Of a DNA stretch of 14,213 nt, positions 13,189 to 14,213 are shown piece by piece. How positions within the stretch are numbered: the first letter of the stretch is position 1; each line of letters begins with the position of its first letter. Origin of the DNA: Alphaproteobacteria bacterium. Its GTDB lineage: Bacteria; Pseudomonadota; Alphaproteobacteria; Sphingomonadales; Sphingomonadaceae. The stretch is taken from NCBI GenBank assembly GCA_018830415.1, contig JAHJSJ010000294.1, forward strand, positions 1 to 14,213, given 5' to 3'. The position numbers and the translations under genes were made by a program. The notes under the pieces are model-generated. The model did no database searches and had not been told where the DNA came from. It saw only the letters and a list, made by a program, of their open reading frames with translations.

Positions 13189-14213
13189 TTAGGCGCCCTC
13201 CTCCTGCCCCTCCATCAGCCCGTGTTTGCGGATCGCATGGCGCAGTTGGTCATAGGTCAGGTTAAGCGCCCGCGCGGTCTGGCGTTGGTTCCAGCGATGC
13301 TTGCCCAGCGCATGTTGCAGGATCGTGCGTTCGTGTGCGTCAACCGCGGCGCGCAGGTCGTCAACCGCATCGGCATTTGACGGGATGGAGGGCGTATCCG
13401 GCGGGCCATTGGAAAGTGGCGCGGTTGGCGCGCGGCGATGCTGCGGCGGTTGCGGCCGCCACGGGCTGTCGAACGGATCGAATTGCACGTGCGCAATCGG
13501 CGCTTCTGCATCGGCCCAGCGATAGACCGCGCGTTCAACCACGTTGCGCAATTCGCGGACATTGCCGGGCCACAGGTGATCTTCCAGCGCATCCATCACG
13601 TGCGGCGCAAATCCCGGCCAGCGGTCCCATTCCAGCTCCGCCGCCATGCGCCGCCCGAAATATTCCGCCAGCACGCCGATATCACCCTCACGCACCCGCA
13701 GGGGCGGCAGGGTTATGACTTCAAAGCTCAGCCGGTCGAGCAGGTCAGCGCGAAACTCTCCCGCCGCCGCCAGCGCGGGCAGATCATCATTGGTCGCCGC
13801 GACAATCCGCACATCGACCCGGATCGGGCGCGATGCACCGATGCGGGTGATTTCGCCATATTCGACCGCGCGCAGCAGCCGCTCCTGCGCGCCCATCGAC
13901 AGCGTGCCCAGCTCATCAAGGAACAAAGTGCCGCGATCAGCCTCCTCAAACCGGCCCGCGCGCGATTTGGTCGCGCCAGTAAACGCCCCGGCTTCGTGCC
14001 CGAACAATTCGGCTTCGATCAGGGTTTCGGGCAAAGCCGCGCAGTTCATGGTGACGAGCGGCTCATCCCAGCGGGACGAAAGGCGGTGCAGACGTTCGGC
14101 GATCAGTTCCTTGCCGGTGCCACGCTCACCGATCACCAATACCGGGCGGTTCATCGATGCCGCGCGGCTGGCACGTTCGACCGCATCCAGAAAAGCCCCC
14201 GACTGGCCGATGA
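13189..14213 (-). CDS. pspF: Phage-shock-protein operon activator PspF, 5' end outside window
   Basis: PspF is a sigma-54 enhancer-binding AAA+ ATPase that switches on the psp (envelope-stress) genes. The frame is open to the right edge and aligns from about residue 9 of E. coli PspF (IGQSGAFLDAVERASRAAS before NRPVLVIGERG), so only about 8 residues are missing. Visible: Walker A GERGTGKE, SSRW with Trp at 14068-14070, matching Trp56 that contacts the PspA repressor, the sigma-54-contacting GAFTGA loop, Walker B GTLFLDEL, and NVRELRNVVERAVYR. A Pro-rich linker leads to a Fis-type helix-turn-helix (WNQRQTARALNLTYDQLRHAIRKHG). There is no receiver domain, as in PspF. The pspA operon is expected just outside, probably divergent. 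The stop is TAA at 13189. Confidence 0.94.
   Translation of the reverse strand, partial: IGQSGAFLDAVERASRAASMNRPVLVIGERGTGKELIAERLHRLSSRWDEPLVTMNCAALPETLIEAELFGHEAGAFTGATKSRAGRFEEADRGTLFLDELGTLSMGAQERLLRAVEYGEITRIGASRPIRVDVRIVAATNDDLPALAAAGEFRADLLDRLSFEVITLPPLRVREGDIGVLAEYFGRRMAAELEWDRWPGFAPHVMDALEDHLWPGNVRELRNVVERAVYRWADAEAPIAHVQFDPFDSPWRPQPPQHRRAPTAPLSNGPPDTPSIPSNADAVDDLRAAVDAHERTILQHALGKHRWNQRQTARALNLTYDQLRHAIRKHGLMEGQEEGA

Overview
The window is a chromosomal housekeeping region from a high-G+C alphaproteobacterium, most likely a member of the Sphingomonadales (Sphingomonas, Novosphingobium or Erythrobacter-like). The assignment rests on protein character: a PNPase with an Arg/Gly-rich tail, a YlxR domain fused to an L7Ae-like domain, an IF-2 with a long charged linker, and a NusA with acidic C-terminal repeats. 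It also rests on the gene order. It is an inference from reading, not from a search. All genes but one lie on the minus strand, so they are described here in the direction of transcription, from high to low coordinates.

Right end (about 14213 to 12315): pspF, a sigma-54 enhancer-binding protein whose first few residues lie outside the window; an unrecognised 106-residue single-pass membrane protein with two WGY motifs; and a small PilZ-domain protein with its own plausible promoter.

Centre right (12155 to 5764): the classic translation and transcription cluster rimP - nusA - ylxR(L7Ae) - infB - PaaI-like thioesterase - rbfA. The genes are packed with stop/start overlaps or gaps of a few bases, which indicates one operon. 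RimP and RbfA mature the 30S subunit, IF-2 starts translation, NusA controls RNA polymerase pausing and termination, and the YlxR/L7Ae protein is a predicted RNA binder.

Centre left (5754 to 3738): the ancestral rbfA-truB link is interrupted. A YceI-family secreted protein is the only plus-strand gene; it converges on rbfA and diverges from tdk. After tdk (type II thymidine kinase) comes a short M50 site-2-type membrane protease.

Left end (3680 to 1): truB - rpsO - pnp. A clear factor-independent terminator follows rpsO, then a hairpin-rich pnp leader, then pnp running off the left edge without a stop codon.

There are no mobile elements, CRISPR arrays, rRNA or tRNA genes, and no gene-free stretch above 300 bases. 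I do not see a new multi-gene system. The most open items are the 106-residue protein beside pspF, the YlxR-L7Ae fusion, the structured pnp leader, the RGG tail of PNPase and a possibly leaderless yceI-family gene.
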